In this document: positions 1 through 8,538 of the stretch, piece by piece | Layout of the letters: each line of letters opens with the position of its first letter | Numbering within the stretch: the stretch's first letter is position 1 | NCBI GenBank assembly: GCA_900188465.1 | Contig: FZPE01000001.1 | Coordinates: 372,001-436,000 of the forward strand | Direction of reading: 5' to 3' | Source of the DNA: Micrococcales bacterium KH10 | GTDB taxonomy: Bacteria > Actinomycetota > Actinomycetes > Actinomycetales > Cellulomonadaceae | Length of the DNA: 64,000 nt | The notes under the pieces: generated by a model | Database searches by the model: none | Told to the model about the DNA's origin: nothing | What the model saw: only the letters and a program-made list of their open reading frames with translations | Program-made: the position numbers and the translations under genes

Positions 1-1
1 C

Positions 2-634
2 ACCATCCCGGTAACGCTGGACGAGATGATCCCGCTGGCACGCGCCGTGGCACGCAACGCACCCCACAGTCTCGTTGTTGTCGATCTGCCGTTCGGCAGC
101 TATGAGGACACTGTCGAGCACGCCTTTGCCTCAGCTGTCCGGGTCCTCAAGGAAACAGGAGCACACGCCGTCAAGATCGAGGGCGGACAGCGCATCACTG
201 ATCAAGTCAGGTTGCTGACTCAATCCGGTATCCCCGTGGTGGGGCACCTCGGCTTCACCCCCCAATCCGAAAATGTGTTCGGTGGTAAACGAGTCCAAGG
301 ACGAGGCGAAGCAGCGGCAAACCAGTTACTCGATGATGCGACAGCGCTGCAAGAAGCTGGCGCGGTGGCAGTCGTACTCGAAATGGTGCCTGCTCCCCTG
401 GCCGCTGCAGTGACCGAACAGTTGCGGATTCCCACCATCGGGATCGGAGCTGGCATCAATTGTGATGGTCAGGTACTGGTGTGGACAGATATGGCAGGGA
501 TGGGCGACTGGTCGCCACGTTTCGCGCGGCGCTTCGCTGAGATCGGCGCGGCGCTTCAGGAGGCCGCACAAGACTACGCAACCGCCGTACGTGACGGTTC
601 GTTCCCCGCCCCGGAGCACTCCTACGACGAATAG
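2..634 (+). CDS. panB: 3-methyl-2-oxobutanoate hydroxymethyltransferase, 5'-truncated by the window edge
   Basis: PanB makes ketopantoate from 2-oxoisovalerate and 5,10-methylene-tetrahydrofolate, the first committed step of pantothenate and CoA synthesis in the cytosol. The open frame runs from the window edge, so the N-terminus is missing; about 211 residues are visible of a usual 260-280. Family signatures are clear: [37 protein letters not shown] and [17 protein letters not shown]. The Glu in VLEMVPAPL matches the conserved catalytic Glu region. The first ATG at position 26 is internal, because homology continues upstream of it. The gene ends four bases before the convergent small gene at 638-859. 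Confidence 0.95.
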   Translation, partial: TIPVTLDEMIPLARAVARNAPHSLVVVDLPFGSYEDTVEHAFASAVRVLKETGAHAVKIEGGQRITDQVRLLTQSGIPVVGHLGFTPQSENVFGGKRVQGRGEAAANQLLDDATALQEAGAVAVVLEMVPAPLAAAVTEQLRIPTIGIGAGINCDGQVLVWTDMAGMGDWSPRFARRFAEIGAALQEAAQDYATAVRDGSFPAPEHSYDE

Positions 635-637
635 GTG

Positions 638-859
638 TCAGCCTTTTGCGGGTTCGCCCCAGTCATCGTCATTCTCGTCGCCCCACCGCGCGTCGTCCTC
701 GTCCCAGGCCTCGGTGCGTTTGCGGGCGATCTCAAATGCGTTGCGAGCTGCTTCCTCAGTCGGATAGGGACCCATCCGGTGCGTCCAGGACGATAACTGA
801 CCGTGTTCGACCTGTCCGGTGAGGGTATTGAAGTAGTACTCATCCGTTACCGGGCACAT
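638..859 (-). CDS. small SPOR-like acidic protein of an actinobacterial family
   Basis: This encodes a 73-residue acidic protein starting MCPVTDEYYFNTLTGQVEHG, followed by SSWTHRMGPYPTEEAARNAFE and a tail rich in Asp, Glu and Trp. The pattern (an YYFN..TGQVE strand, then GPYPTEEAA and a helix) resembles short actinobacterial proteins annotated as SPOR-domain-containing, found next to map and panB. No signal peptide or membrane segment is visible, so a cytosolic location is inferred. GAGGAG lies shortly before the ATG at 859 and supports this start. It is convergent with panB and divergent from map. The function is unknown and the SPOR link rests on memory of the family. Confidence 0.7.
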   Translation of the reverse strand: MCPVTDEYYFNTLTGQVEHGQLSSWTHRMGPYPTEEAARNAFEIARKRTEAWDEDDARWGDENDDDWGEPAKG

Positions 860-945
860 AATCGCTCCTCATCCTCGTGGTCATCCCATTGTTTCATCAT
901 GCGCCTATCCTTTGGCTAGCGGAAAAGCAACGTAAAATCACATCT

Positions 946-1821
946 ATGCCTGATTCGCTGCTTCAGGACCGTCGGCCGGTCACTCCCGGCACGATCAGTC
1001 CACGTCGACCAGTCCCCGCCTCGATTGCACGTCCCGAGTACGTCGATAACCCAGGTCCTCGCCCGTACGAGGGCAGTGACGTCGTCGCACCAGATGTGCT
1101 GGAGAAAATCCGGGTGTCGAGTCAGATCGCCGCCGCCGCATTACAGGAGGTCGGCCGGTCGGTACGTCCAGGTATCACCACCGATGAACTCGATCGCATC
1201 GGTCACGAATTTTTGCTTGATCATGGCGCATATCCGTCAACGCTCGGATATCGCGGATTCCCCAAATCTCTTTGCACTTCGATCAACGAAGTCATCTGCC
1301 ATGGGATCCCAGACTCCACGGTGCTAGAAGAAGGCGACATCGTCAACATAGACATCACCGCATACAAGAACGGGGTGCACGGGGACACGAACGCAACGTT
1401 CCCAGTCGGAACTGTCAGCAACGAAGCCGCATTGCTGATCGAACGTACTCACGAAGCCATGATGCGCGGAATCAAGGCTGCTTTACCGGGCCGTGAAGTG
1501 AACATCATTGGACGAGTCATTGAAAAGTACGCTGCCCGATTCGGCTACGCAAGTGTCCATGATTACACTGGGCATGGCGTTGGGGAGGCTTTCCACACCG
1601 GGTTAGTAATCCCGCATTACGACGCCGCGCCACAACACGCAACGGTCATAGAGCCTGGCATGGTGTTCACAGTTGAGCCTATGCTTACTCTTGGTGTTGA
1701 TGAGTGGGTGATTTGGGACGATGACTGGACAGTTGTCACCCGGGATCGCGCTCTTACCGCACAGTTTGAGCACACAATAGTTGTTACTGAATCCGGAGCG
1801 GAGATCTTGACGCTGCCATGA
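946..1821 (+). CDS. map: type I methionine aminopeptidase
   Basis: Methionine aminopeptidase removes N-terminal Met from new proteins after deformylation (def is at 56.1 kb). The protein has 291 residues, with a proline-rich N-terminal extension of about 40 residues ([13 protein letters not shown]) as in the longer mycobacterial enzyme. The dinuclear metal ligands are visible: two Asp in [19 protein letters not shown], His in GHGVGEAFH, Glu in FTVEPML and Glu in AQFEHTIVV. The ATG at 946 is chosen because TAAAAT lies at 933-938, exactly 7 nt upstream, which fits a leaderless transcript; the open frame from 877 has no family similarity before it. The stop overlaps the start of ppgK by 4 nt, indicating translational coupling. 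Confidence 0.95.
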   Translation: MPDSLLQDRRPVTPGTISPRRPVPASIARPEYVDNPGPRPYEGSDVVAPDVLEKIRVSSQIAAAALQEVGRSVRPGITTDELDRIGHEFLLDHGAYPSTLGYRGFPKSLCTSINEVICHGIPDSTVLEEGDIVNIDITAYKNGVHGDTNATFPVGTVSNEAALLIERTHEAMMRGIKAALPGREVNIIGRVIEKYAARFGYASVHDYTGHGVGEAFHTGLVIPHYDAAPQHATVIEPGMVFTVEPMLTLGVDEWVIWDDDWTVVTRDRALTAQFEHTIVVTESGAEILTLP

Positions 1822-2615
1822 GCACAACAAAATCCGAGGCATCGGCCTCGACAAACACGTCCAATGTCGCCATGGGCATTGACATCGGCGGTACGGGCAT
1901 CAAAGGCGCACCAGTGGATCTGACCACTGGTGAATTACTGATGAAACGGCACCGCATTCCCACTCCGGAGAGCTCCACTCCGCAGGCAGTCGGCGCAGTC
2001 ATTGCGGAAATGGTGCAGTATTTCGACCTTGCCCCTGATGTTCCGGTCGGAGTCGCTTTCCCCGCTCCCATCCGGCACGGCGTCATCAAGTTCATCGCAA
2101 ACCTCGACAAGTCCTGGAAGGGCGTCAACCTCGAGGAAGTGGCGGCAGATGCCGTTGGTCGTCAGGTCTCAGTGCTCAACGACGCGGATGCTGCCGGTTA
2201 TGGCGAAGCTCTTTTCGGTGCGGCAAAAGAAGAGCGCGGCACCATCTTGGTTCTCACGCTCGGCACCGGTATCGGTTCAGCTCTCATCGTCAATGACGTA
2301 CTCGTCCCGAACACCGAATTCGGCCACCTGGAAATGAACGGCGGCGATGCTGAAAAAGCCGCGTCGGCAGTGTCGCGAGAACGCCTCGGCATGGAATGGG
2401 ACGAATGGGCGGATGGCCCGCTGCAGCAGTACTTCACCATGGTCGACATGCTGATGTCCCCTGACCTGATCGTGGTCGGCGGCGGAGTGTCGAAAGCACA
2501 CGAGAAGTGGCTGCCTCGCTTAAGCGTGGAGTGCCCGATCACTCCAGCCATGCTGCGTAACAACGCAGGCATCGTCGGTGCCGCAGCCTGGGCTGCGGGC
2601 CACGTCACGCGATAG
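1818..2615 (+). CDS. ppgK: polyphosphate glucokinase (ROK family)
   Basis: This 265-residue kinase phosphorylates glucose to glucose-6-phosphate using polyphosphate (and in some homologues ATP), in the cytosol. The ROK N-terminal phosphate-binding motif [11 protein letters not shown] is at about residues 21-31. The central motifs [16 protein letters not shown] and [20 protein letters not shown], and EFGHLEMN with the catalytic His region, are all present. Length matches actinobacterial PpgK, which is strictly or mainly polyphosphate dependent. Its ATG overlaps the map stop (ATGA), so it is probably expressed from the map promoter. Together with glgX at 27.5 kb it fits storage-glucan and glucose use. 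No terminator was seen after it. Confidence 0.93.
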   Translation: MSTTKSEASASTNTSNVAMGIDIGGTGIKGAPVDLTTGELLMKRHRIPTPESSTPQAVGAVIAEMVQYFDLAPDVPVGVAFPAPIRHGVIKFIANLDKSWKGVNLEEVAADAVGRQVSVLNDADAAGYGEALFGAAKEERGTILVLTLGTGIGSALIVNDVLVPNTEFGHLEMNGGDAEKAASAVSRERLGMEWDEWADGPLQQYFTMVDMLMSPDLIVVGGGVSKAHEKWLPRLSVECPITPAMLRNNAGIVGAAAWAAGHVTR

Positions 2616-2753
2616 GGCGGCGAAGCCTCTAGCGCATATCGTCGTAGCCTCCGACTGCTGGTGACCCCGCCAACTGGTCAGTAGTAGTTATTTCGCAATC
2701 AGCTATGCCTCCCAAGCAACAGAGCGGTACAGTGCGAACAGGAGGACAAGAGC

Positions 2754-3311
2754 ATGGGAAAACTGATCGTCTGGAACATCGTTTCACTAGATGGATACTT
2801 CCAGGGGAGGCAGCCGTGGGATCTACGACTGCACGAGTACATCTGGGGTGAAGACCTTCGGCAGTTGAGCCTCAGTTTTCGTGACGACCTCGGTTTGCTC
2901 GTCTTCGGTCGCGTCACCTACGAAGGAATGGCTGCGCATTGGCAAGATTCCACCGAGGATTCCGAGATAGCCGAGTATATGAACAACACGGCTAAGCTCG
3001 TCGCCTCGCATACCCTCAAACACGCAACCTGGCAGAACACTGAAGTCACAGCAGATATCGTCACGGAACTCAAACGCCGTAAAAGGGCCGACAGCCGGAA
3101 CATCTACGTCTTCGGCAGCGCTTGGCTCACTCACACGCTTCTTCAGGCAGGCCTCGTCGACGAACTGCTCATCGGCATCGCTCCAGTGATACTCGGTGCA
3201 GGCACGCCATTGCTCAAACCGACATCGGTTCCTCGTGAGCTCCAACTACTAGAGACCCGCGCAATCGATACCGGTGGAGTCCTCATCAAATACGCCGTGC
3301 CGTCGTCGTAG
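2754..3311 (+). CDS. dihydrofolate reductase family (RibD C-terminal-like) protein
   Basis: The 185-residue protein belongs to the DHFR-like / RibD C-terminal fold, usually NADPH-dependent reductases of unknown substrate. The sequence opens MGKLIVWNIVSLDGYFQG, typical of this family, continues with LGLLVFGRVTYEGMAAHW, and has the nucleotide-binding type segment IYVFGSAWLTHTLLQAGLVDEL at about residues 117-138. GGAGG sits about 10 nt before the ATG at 2754. It stands alone between ppgK and the RNase P RNA gene. It is unlikely to be the housekeeping FolA, because such stand-alone paralogues are common and rarely essential; the substrate cannot be told from sequence. Confidence 0.85.
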   Translation: MGKLIVWNIVSLDGYFQGRQPWDLRLHEYIWGEDLRQLSLSFRDDLGLLVFGRVTYEGMAAHWQDSTEDSEIAEYMNNTAKLVASHTLKHATWQNTEVTADIVTELKRRKRADSRNIYVFGSAWLTHTLLQAGLVDELLIGIAPVILGAGTPLLKPTSVPRELQLLETRAIDTGGVLIKYAVPSS

Positions 3312-3414
3312 CCGGATCCTCACGGTCCTCCCCGACCGGTATGAGGAGCCGCTCGGATGCGCAGCGGTGAGTCACCGGCACACGTATCAAGGATCAGCCA
3401 CTAGACTGCTGAGT

Positions 3415-3807
3415 GCGGATGAGTCGACTAGGCGGTCGCGTTAGGGTGGTTGTCTGCCCTACCGAGGAACGTCCGGGCTCTATAGAGCATGGTGGTGGGT
3501 AACGCCCACCCGGGGTGACCCGCGGGACAGTGCCACAGAAAACAGACCGCTGCGATGGATTTCGGTTCGTCGCAGTAAGGGTGAAACGGTGGTGTAAGAG
3601 ACCACCAGCGTGCCGGGTGACCGGTGCGGCTCGGTAAACCCCACCAGGAGCAAGGTCAGGCAGGATACGTTCGAGGGCTGCTCGCCTAAGTATCCGGGTA
3701 GACCGCTAGAGGGTGTCGGCAACGGCACTCGTAGATGGATGACCGCTACCCGCCTGCTGGCAACGGCAGACGGTGACAGAACCCGGCGTATCGGTCGACT
3801 CATCCGC
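3415..3807 (+). ncRNA. rnpB: RNase P RNA, bacterial class A
   Basis: This is the catalytic RNA that trims 5' leaders from tRNA precursors. The ends are set by the long P1 helix: GCGGATGAGTCGAC at 3415-3428 is exactly complementary to GTCGACTCATCCGC at 3794-3807. Conserved core segments lie inside: GAGGAACGTCCGGGCT near 3463-3480, ACAGTGCCACAGAAAACAGACCGC near 3526-3550, GTAAGGGTGAAACGGTG near 3575-3591, and the 3' segment with ACAGAACCCGG before P1. The length of about 393 nt is normal for an actinobacterial class A molecule. It is transcribed on the plus strand; reading frames across it are not genes. Confidence 0.95.
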
Positions 3808-3970
3808 TCTTTCTCTCCGCTCGCGCCCGGTCGAGATCCACCGGCGATGCGTAGCTGGGCTACAGATATGACCCAGCATCTGAGATGACAGCGGATTTTA
3901 TAGATTTGTCCAGGGTTCAGTGTCAAGATTGAGCCATCAACGAGCATTGTCTCGCAATCAGGAGGGATTG

Positions 3971-4360
3971 ATGAGCAGCACGCCCATCACTGCGGAAATC
4001 GCAGCAGTACGTTCAACTACTGAGACCTCTAGCGACCCCATCTTGAACGCCGATGGCGGATCGATCACCCTTTCCAACGAAGGCCAAGCCCGGGTGGTGA
4101 CGCTGGTTGGCGATATCGATGTCAAGTTACGTGACCAGGCAAGCACTGTTCTAGTCTCCATTGCGACCTCCCGCAGCCCTGTTGCCATTGACATGAGCCG
4201 TGTGACCAGCATCGATGAGACCGGAATCGCCTTCGTGCTACAACTGGCCACCGTCGAGCAAGAGCAGGGCATGCCGATCGTATTGCGCGGTGCCGCCGAT
4301 GACGTGGTGAGCACTTTTCAGGATCTCGGAATCTCCGATCATTTCGTCGTGGCCCCGTAA
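3971..4360 (+). CDS. STAS-domain protein (anti-sigma factor antagonist-like)
   Basis: The 129-residue protein has one STAS domain (about residues 40-128), the fold of anti-anti-sigma factors such as SpoIIAA and RsbV, which release a sigma factor when unphosphorylated. The core strand VVTLVGDIDVKL and the motif IDMSRVTSIDETGIAFVLQL are clear. Where many family members carry a phosphorylatable SSG or STG, this one has ETG with Thr84, so kinase control through Thr is possible but not shown. AGGAGGGA lies just before the ATG at 3971, supporting this start over the upstream in-frame codon at 3920. No anti-sigma kinase or sigma gene is nearby, so the partner is unknown. Confidence 0.85.
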   Translation: MSSTPITAEIAAVRSTTETSSDPILNADGGSITLSNEGQARVVTLVGDIDVKLRDQASTVLVSIATSRSPVAIDMSRVTSIDETGIAFVLQLATVEQEQGMPIVLRGAADDVVSTFQDLGISDHFVVAP

Positions 4361-4458
4361 ATCCCGCCGGGCTAGCCGGAGACGATGTGACCGGGATCGT
4401 GTCGCCACCGACACCTTGACGGATCATTCCCAGTGTTCAGTCCGCTACGGTGTAAGGC

Positions 4459-5250
4459 GTGCTGATTCTGCTGCCACCCTCCGAAGCAAAGCAAACTCCT
4501 GCTGTTGGTCATGTTTTTGACATGAATTCATTATCATTCAGTGAACTCAATAGCATCCGAGAACTCGTCCTCGCGGCGCTGGAAAAGGTCAGTAGTTCGA
4601 AGGACGCACACCGCGAGCTCAAAGTCAGCGAGAAACTCAGCGACCAAATCCTCGCTAACACCCGAATCCGCCGGGCCGTGGCCGGTCCCGCCAACCAGGT
4701 CTATACCGGTGTCCTATACAGCGCGGGAAATCTTGCCGATCTCACTGCCGCGGCGCACCATAGCCGCGCACTAGTGTTCTCCGCACTGTGGGGCGCTGCC
4801 GGGCTCTTCGATGCCATTGCGCCGTACCGGCTTTCTATCACGGCACCGCTACCTGATGTGGCACCGTTGGCACGTTGGTGGCGACCGCATCTCGCTGCAG
4901 CACTGGATCCCATCGCGGCCGATGAACTCGTCGTTGATTGCCGTTCTAGCGGCTACCAAGCGATGTGGCGTCCGCCAGCCGCCGCAACCGTCGTGACCGT
5001 GGAGGTTGTTCGCGTAGCCGGCACCAAGCGCACAGTGGTTTCGCATCATGCCAAGTATCTGCGCGGCGTGCTCGCTGGCGCACTGCTGCGTTCCGGCGCG
5101 CCAGAACCCAAGACTTCCGAAGGTCTAGCCGACTACGCCTACCGCATTGCCGCCGATCATGGTCCCGTTCCTACCGGCGAGACGGTGCGCGGCGTGGAGC
5201 TCAATCGTTCGCGTGGCAGTGACGTACTGACCTTTGTGACCGCTATGTAG
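4459..5250 (+). CDS. yaaA: peroxide stress protein YaaA (UPF0246 family)
   Basis: YaaA family proteins limit free iron and DNA damage during hydrogen peroxide stress and bind DNA in E. coli. The 263-residue product begins MLILLPPSEAKQTP, the family hallmark, and has VYTGVLYSAGNL, FSALWGAAGLFDAIAPYRLSI, VDCRSSGYQAMWRP and VSHHAKYLRGVLAG in the expected order. The GTG at 4459 is chosen because TACGGT at 4446-4451 lies exactly 7 nt upstream, fitting a leaderless mRNA. The 3' end overlaps the convergent zinc-ribbon gene by 8 nt. The biochemical activity remains uncertain for the whole family. Confidence 0.92.
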   Translation: MLILLPPSEAKQTPAVGHVFDMNSLSFSELNSIRELVLAALEKVSSSKDAHRELKVSEKLSDQILANTRIRRAVAGPANQVYTGVLYSAGNLADLTAAAHHSRALVFSALWGAAGLFDAIAPYRLSITAPLPDVAPLARWWRPHLAAALDPIAADELVVDCRSSGYQAMWRPPAAATVVTVEVVRVAGTKRTVVSHHAKYLRGVLAGALLRSGAPEPKTSEGLADYAYRIAADHGPVPTGETVRGVELNRSRGSDVLTFVTAM

Positions 5251-5977
5251 TGGGTCGAATCAGCAGCCGACCGCACTCGTCACAGCGCACGACAGTCTCT
5301 GGCGCGGCGGCGGTGATCTTGGCGAGCTCGACCGCATTGATCTCCATACGGCAGCCTCCGCAACGGCTCCCCTCCAGTTTGGCCGCCGCCAGACCTCCGA
5401 GTTGTTCCCGCAGCCGTTCGTAGGTTGCCAGCAGTCCGTCGTCGATCTTGGACGCCGCATCCCGGCGAGCCTGGATCAGTTGCTTGCGTTGCTCGTCAAT
5501 AGTCACGAGGGCGCGGTCACGTGCTGCAACCAGGTCAGCACGCGCCTGCGAGGTCTTCGCAAAAGCCTCTTCCATATCTCCCAGCGTTGATTCGTGGGCT
5601 TCAAGACGCTCCATCACGTCGAGCTCGACTTCTTCGAGCACGCTTTGCCGGTTGCTCAGCGACTCGATCTCAGCGACGAGTGCCTGCGCGTCTTTGGCTC
5701 CCACACTGCCAGCATCAAGCAATCCTTGGTCTCGTTTGGCACGGTCGCGCACCTGCGCTACGTCGCGTTCCGCCTTGGCGAGTTCTTCGCGCAGGTCCGC
5801 CGCCTGGGTGCGAGAATCGACCAAGGCACGTTCCAATTCCGCCAGTTCTGCGTCGAGTTCAGCGATCTTCGCGTGTTCGGGCAGATTGCGACGCTGGTGG
5901 ACGAGTTGCTGCCCTTTAGTGTCAAGTGCCTGCAATGCCAACAGTGCTTGTTGGTCAGCTACGGGGGCCGTTGCCAT
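5243..5977 (-). CDS. zinc-ribbon coiled-coil protein (CT398-like family)
   Basis: The 244-residue protein is mostly a long coiled coil (about residues 25-190, rich in Glu, Leu, Arg and Ala heptads) followed by a C-terminal zinc ribbon: CGGC then about 20 residues later CDEC. This architecture matches the C4-type zinc-ribbon family found next to Nif3-like genes in actinobacteria; a Chlamydia member, CT398, binds sigma-54 and secretion parts, but no common function is known. Its ATG at 5977 overlaps the stop of the Nif3-like gene, so the two are co-translated. The 3' end overlaps yaaA tail to tail. Confidence 0.88.
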   Translation of the reverse strand: MATAPVADQQALLALQALDTKGQQLVHQRRNLPEHAKIAELDAELAELERALVDSRTQAADLREELAKAERDVAQVRDRAKRDQGLLDAGSVGAKDAQALVAEIESLSNRQSVLEEVELDVMERLEAHESTLGDMEEAFAKTSQARADLVAARDRALVTIDEQRKQLIQARRDAASKIDDGLLATYERLREQLGGLAAAKLEGSRCGGCRMEINAVELAKITAAAPETVVRCDECGRLLIRPTT

Positions 5978-7224
5978 CAGTGTTGCCTTTCGTCGGAATT
6001 GGACGAGTGTTCCTCGGTGCCGGGTAGCGAGGACGAGGGGAACTGTGCGGTCCAGGGGTCCGTGCGCCGCTGGGAAACTCTCACTTCAACGCGCTGGCTC
6101 CCGTGATCGTACTGCCCGCCCGCCCACTGTCGTAACCGCTGCGCCACCACCGGAAGCCAGACCGATTCGCTGGCCCAATGCGCAGTATCGACCAGATATG
6201 GTTTGCCGCCGCGAAGCAATGCGATTTCGCGCGCTTCTGACGCCGGGTGATGCCGCAGATCGGAAGTGAGATACACGTCGGCCCCGCTGGCACGGGCGGC
6301 ACCGAATAACGAGTCGCCTGATCCGCCAAGGACCGCAATAGTACGTACTTGATCGCTCAGATCGCCTGCAACTCGGATCCCTTGCGCGGTAGCAGGTAGC
6401 ACGGCTGCTACATGCTGAGCGAACTGATGCAGCGTCATTGGATCGACGAGTTCACCCACCTTGCCCAGCCCCTGTTCGGTGGGGAAAGCCGCCAGTTCGA
6501 TGATGTCGAAGGCAGGCTCTTCATAGGGGTGAGTCTGGCGCATCGCGGCCAGGATTCGTGCTCGTAGCGGGCGCGCGGCGACCATCTCGAGCCGGTACTC
6601 GGGCACAGTGCTTGTTAGCCCCGGGGTACCGATATGAGGATCGGCCTGGTCGCTGGCGGTGAAAGTGCCGGTGCCGAGCGAGCGCCAGGAACAGTCCCGA
6701 TACTCCCCCAGGTTTCCGGCCCCTGCCGCGGCCATTGCCTGGTGAACCCGATCAGTGTCTGCTTCGGGAACGAAGACGACAAATTTGTCCAGTGGCGCAC
6801 CGTGTGCTGGCACGAGTGGGCGGCAATTGGTCAAACCGATGACATCCGCCAGGGCATCCGCGACACCACCTTGAGCACGATCCGCGTTGGTATGCGCATT
6901 CATCAGCGCGCAACCGGCGGAAATCAGCTGGTGGACGAGTTTGCCTTTGTAGGTGGCTGTGGAGACCTGATGAACTGGTTTAAGGAACAACGGGTGATGC
7001 GTCAGTACCAGGTCAGCATCCCAGTTGACAGCCTCGTCAATGACCTCTGCCACAGGGTCGAGCGCGACAAGGATGCGGCGTACTGGAGCGTTGAGGTCTC
7101 CTACGATCAAACCAACAGAATCCCAGTCTTCTGCGAGCGCAGGCGGATACCACCTGTTGAGCTCGTCGACGACCTCGCTGAGTTTGATCTGATCCACAGC
7201 ATCGACCTTAGTCGATAACGTCAT
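5977..7224 (-). CDS. Nif3-like dinuclear metal centre protein
   Basis: This is a Nif3/YbgI family protein, sometimes labelled GTP cyclohydrolase 1 type 2, a toroidal cytosolic protein with a dinuclear metal site whose physiological role is unsettled. Metal-site motifs are WDSVGLIVGD, LTHHPLFL and LMNAHTNADRAQGG near the N-terminus, and VYLTSDLRHHPASEA with DTAHWASE near the C-terminus. Between them lies the PII-like insertion seen in longer members (FVVFVPEADTDRVHQAMAAAG ... HPYEEPAFDIIEL). The ATG at 7224 is preferred since homology starts just after it; ATG at 7251 is an alternative. It is the first gene of a two-gene operon with the zinc-ribbon protein. Confidence 0.9.
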   Translation of the reverse strand: MTLSTKVDAVDQIKLSEVVDELNRWYPPALAEDWDSVGLIVGDLNAPVRRILVALDPVAEVIDEAVNWDADLVLTHHPLFLKPVHQVSTATYKGKLVHQLISAGCALMNAHTNADRAQGGVADALADVIGLTNCRPLVPAHGAPLDKFVVFVPEADTDRVHQAMAAAGAGNLGEYRDCSWRSLGTGTFTASDQADPHIGTPGLTSTVPEYRLEMVAARPLRARILAAMRQTHPYEEPAFDIIELAAFPTEQGLGKVGELVDPMTLHQFAQHVAAVLPATAQGIRVAGDLSDQVRTIAVLGGSGDSLFGAARASGADVYLTSDLRHHPASEAREIALLRGGKPYLVDTAHWASESVWLPVVAQRLRQWAGGQYDHGSQRVEVRVSQRRTDPWTAQFPSSSLPGTEEHSSNSDERQH

Positions 7225-7293
7225 CAGCACGTGACACCCACTCAGTTTCATTTCTGAGCCACAACCAGGTAGTCTTACGTTCGCCTTATTCAA

Positions 7294-7367
7294 GGGCCTG
7301 TAGCTCAGTTGGCTAGAGCGCCACGTTTACACCGTGGATGTCGGGGGTTCGAGTCCCTCCGGGCCCA
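7294..7367 (+). tRNA. tRNA-Val (anticodon TAC)
   Basis: A complete cloverleaf can be drawn. The acceptor GGGCCTG at 7294-7300 pairs with CGGGCCC at 7360-7366 (one T-G wobble), with discriminator A at 7367. The D arm is GCTCAGTTGGCTAGAGC, the anticodon arm CCACG-TTTACAC-CGTGG has anticodon TAC, and the T arm GGGGG-TTCGAGT-CCCTC follows. CCA is not encoded. The reading frame of a truncated recombinase on the opposite strand runs into the gene and stops in the anticodon loop, which marks this tRNA as the attachment site of a former integrative element. Confidence 0.97.
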
Positions 7368-8028
7368 CAATTTCAGACGTACTAGAACACCTGACATCGG
7401 TGGAAGCCGGTGTTGGTGCGAGGGCGGCGGACGGCTCAGCGAGCTTGATCGTCGCCTTTTCGTCTTCGCTGATCTCGATGCCGTTGGTAAGCGCTTGGTT
7501 CGCCAGCCGCTTGCCGTTGTCGTCGGTGCGCGCGTGCAGGGTCGCGCAGTCAACGAGCAGGCTGAGCGCGATTCTGAGACGTTTGCGTGAACCCTCGTGC
7601 CGTTCATCGAACGCCGCCTCGACCTGGGCGGCGAGTGCCGCGTACTGCTCTTCGGTGATGGAGATGTTTCGGTAGCAGTCCGCGATCAACTGCTCGGCGA
7701 TACCGACCGGCGCAGCCCGCCGGGTGCAGTTCTTCCGCTTGGAGGCCTGACCGGAGCACACGTAGTAGGCATAGCGCACGCCTTGCTTGTTGGCCGGGTA
7801 GTCCAGTTGCATCCGTGACCCGCACTGGCCGCGGGACAGGCCTTTCAGGTAGTGGTCGTGCATACGGCGGCGCTCGGCAGCGATCTTGCGGGAGTCGAGC
7901 AGGCGTTGGACTTGCTGCCAGGTCCCGATGTCGACCAGCGGCACGTGGGTGCCGGACTGCTCGACTCCCTTGTAGCGGACGATGCCGATGTAGTACGGGT
8001 TGCGCAGCATCGAGAAGAACGCGTGTCA
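7327..8028 (-). pseudogene. serine recombinase/integrase remnant (C-terminal part)
   Basis: Only the C-terminal part of a large serine recombinase survives. Recognisable are AFFSMLRNPYYIGIVRYKG (recombinase domain), the Zn-ribbon region RGQCGSRMQLDY ... YYVCSG ... CTRRAAP, and the following helical segment SITEEQYAALAAQVEAAFDE. The N-terminal catalytic resolvase domain with its nucleophilic Ser is absent: a TGA stands directly before the homologous segment near 8026-8028, where sequence switches to a divergent MarR fragment. The last 12 residues, GPEGLEPPTSTV, are the reverse complement of the tRNA-Val 3' half, and the stop TAA lies in its anticodon loop. That is the signature of integration at this tRNA. 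The gene is inactive. Confidence 0.88.
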
Positions 8029-8538
8029 ATTATTGCTTGTAGATACAACTATCAGCTAGTGTTGGACCATGACACATCCTCGCTTGCTGACATGACGAAC
8101 GCTACGTTGCCCGGGATCTCCCGGGTACTTACATGCCTGGAGAAGACCGGTTTGGTCACTCGCAGACTCTGCGATAACGACCGACGGGCGAGGAATGTCA
8201 CCTTAACCGAGCAGGGGTGGTCTGCAGTGATCCAAGCAGCTCCGAGACATGTCGAGAATGTGCGGCACCTGGTGTCTGACAGGCTCATGCCGGAACAGAC
8301 GGTACAGTTCTCCTCGATCGCTGAGGCGATGCTTGGAGTACTTTACCCAGAGGGCAGAATGTTCACGGCTCCTGCTCCTTACGACGATCTGAAAGTGGAA
8401 CTCCATGCAAAATACTCGGGCGAAGTCGACAGATGGCGCAGCGGGTGCGGTCAACGACCGCCACTTGAACCCGGCAACGTCGATGGACGCGGTGACCTTG
8501 CGCGTCGGCGATCTGGAGAATATGTCCTCCTACTATGA
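8023..8538 (+). pseudogene. truncated MarR-family regulator
   Basis: From about 8040 a plus-strand frame reads LADMTNATLPGISRVLTCLEKTGLVTRRLCDNDRRARNVTLTEQG, a clear MarR winged-helix region (recognition helix and wing). The N-terminal dimerisation helices, about 45 residues, are missing because the sequence joins the recombinase remnant at about 8022-8036. The end of the frame after about 8437 (GQRPPLEPGNVDG onward) looks unrelated and overlaps the start of the VOC gene, so the C-terminus may be altered as well. A GTG at 8023 or ATG at 8082 could still give a short product, but it would lack the dimer interface. The MarR-VOC pair suggests that the regulator once controlled the dioxygenase. 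Confidence 0.75.

Noticed and set aside
5448-6269. 273-codon plus-strand frame over the zinc-ribbon and Nif3-like genes
   Set aside because: The translation is Ser/Ala/Arg low complexity, while the opposite strand gives two recognised conserved proteins.
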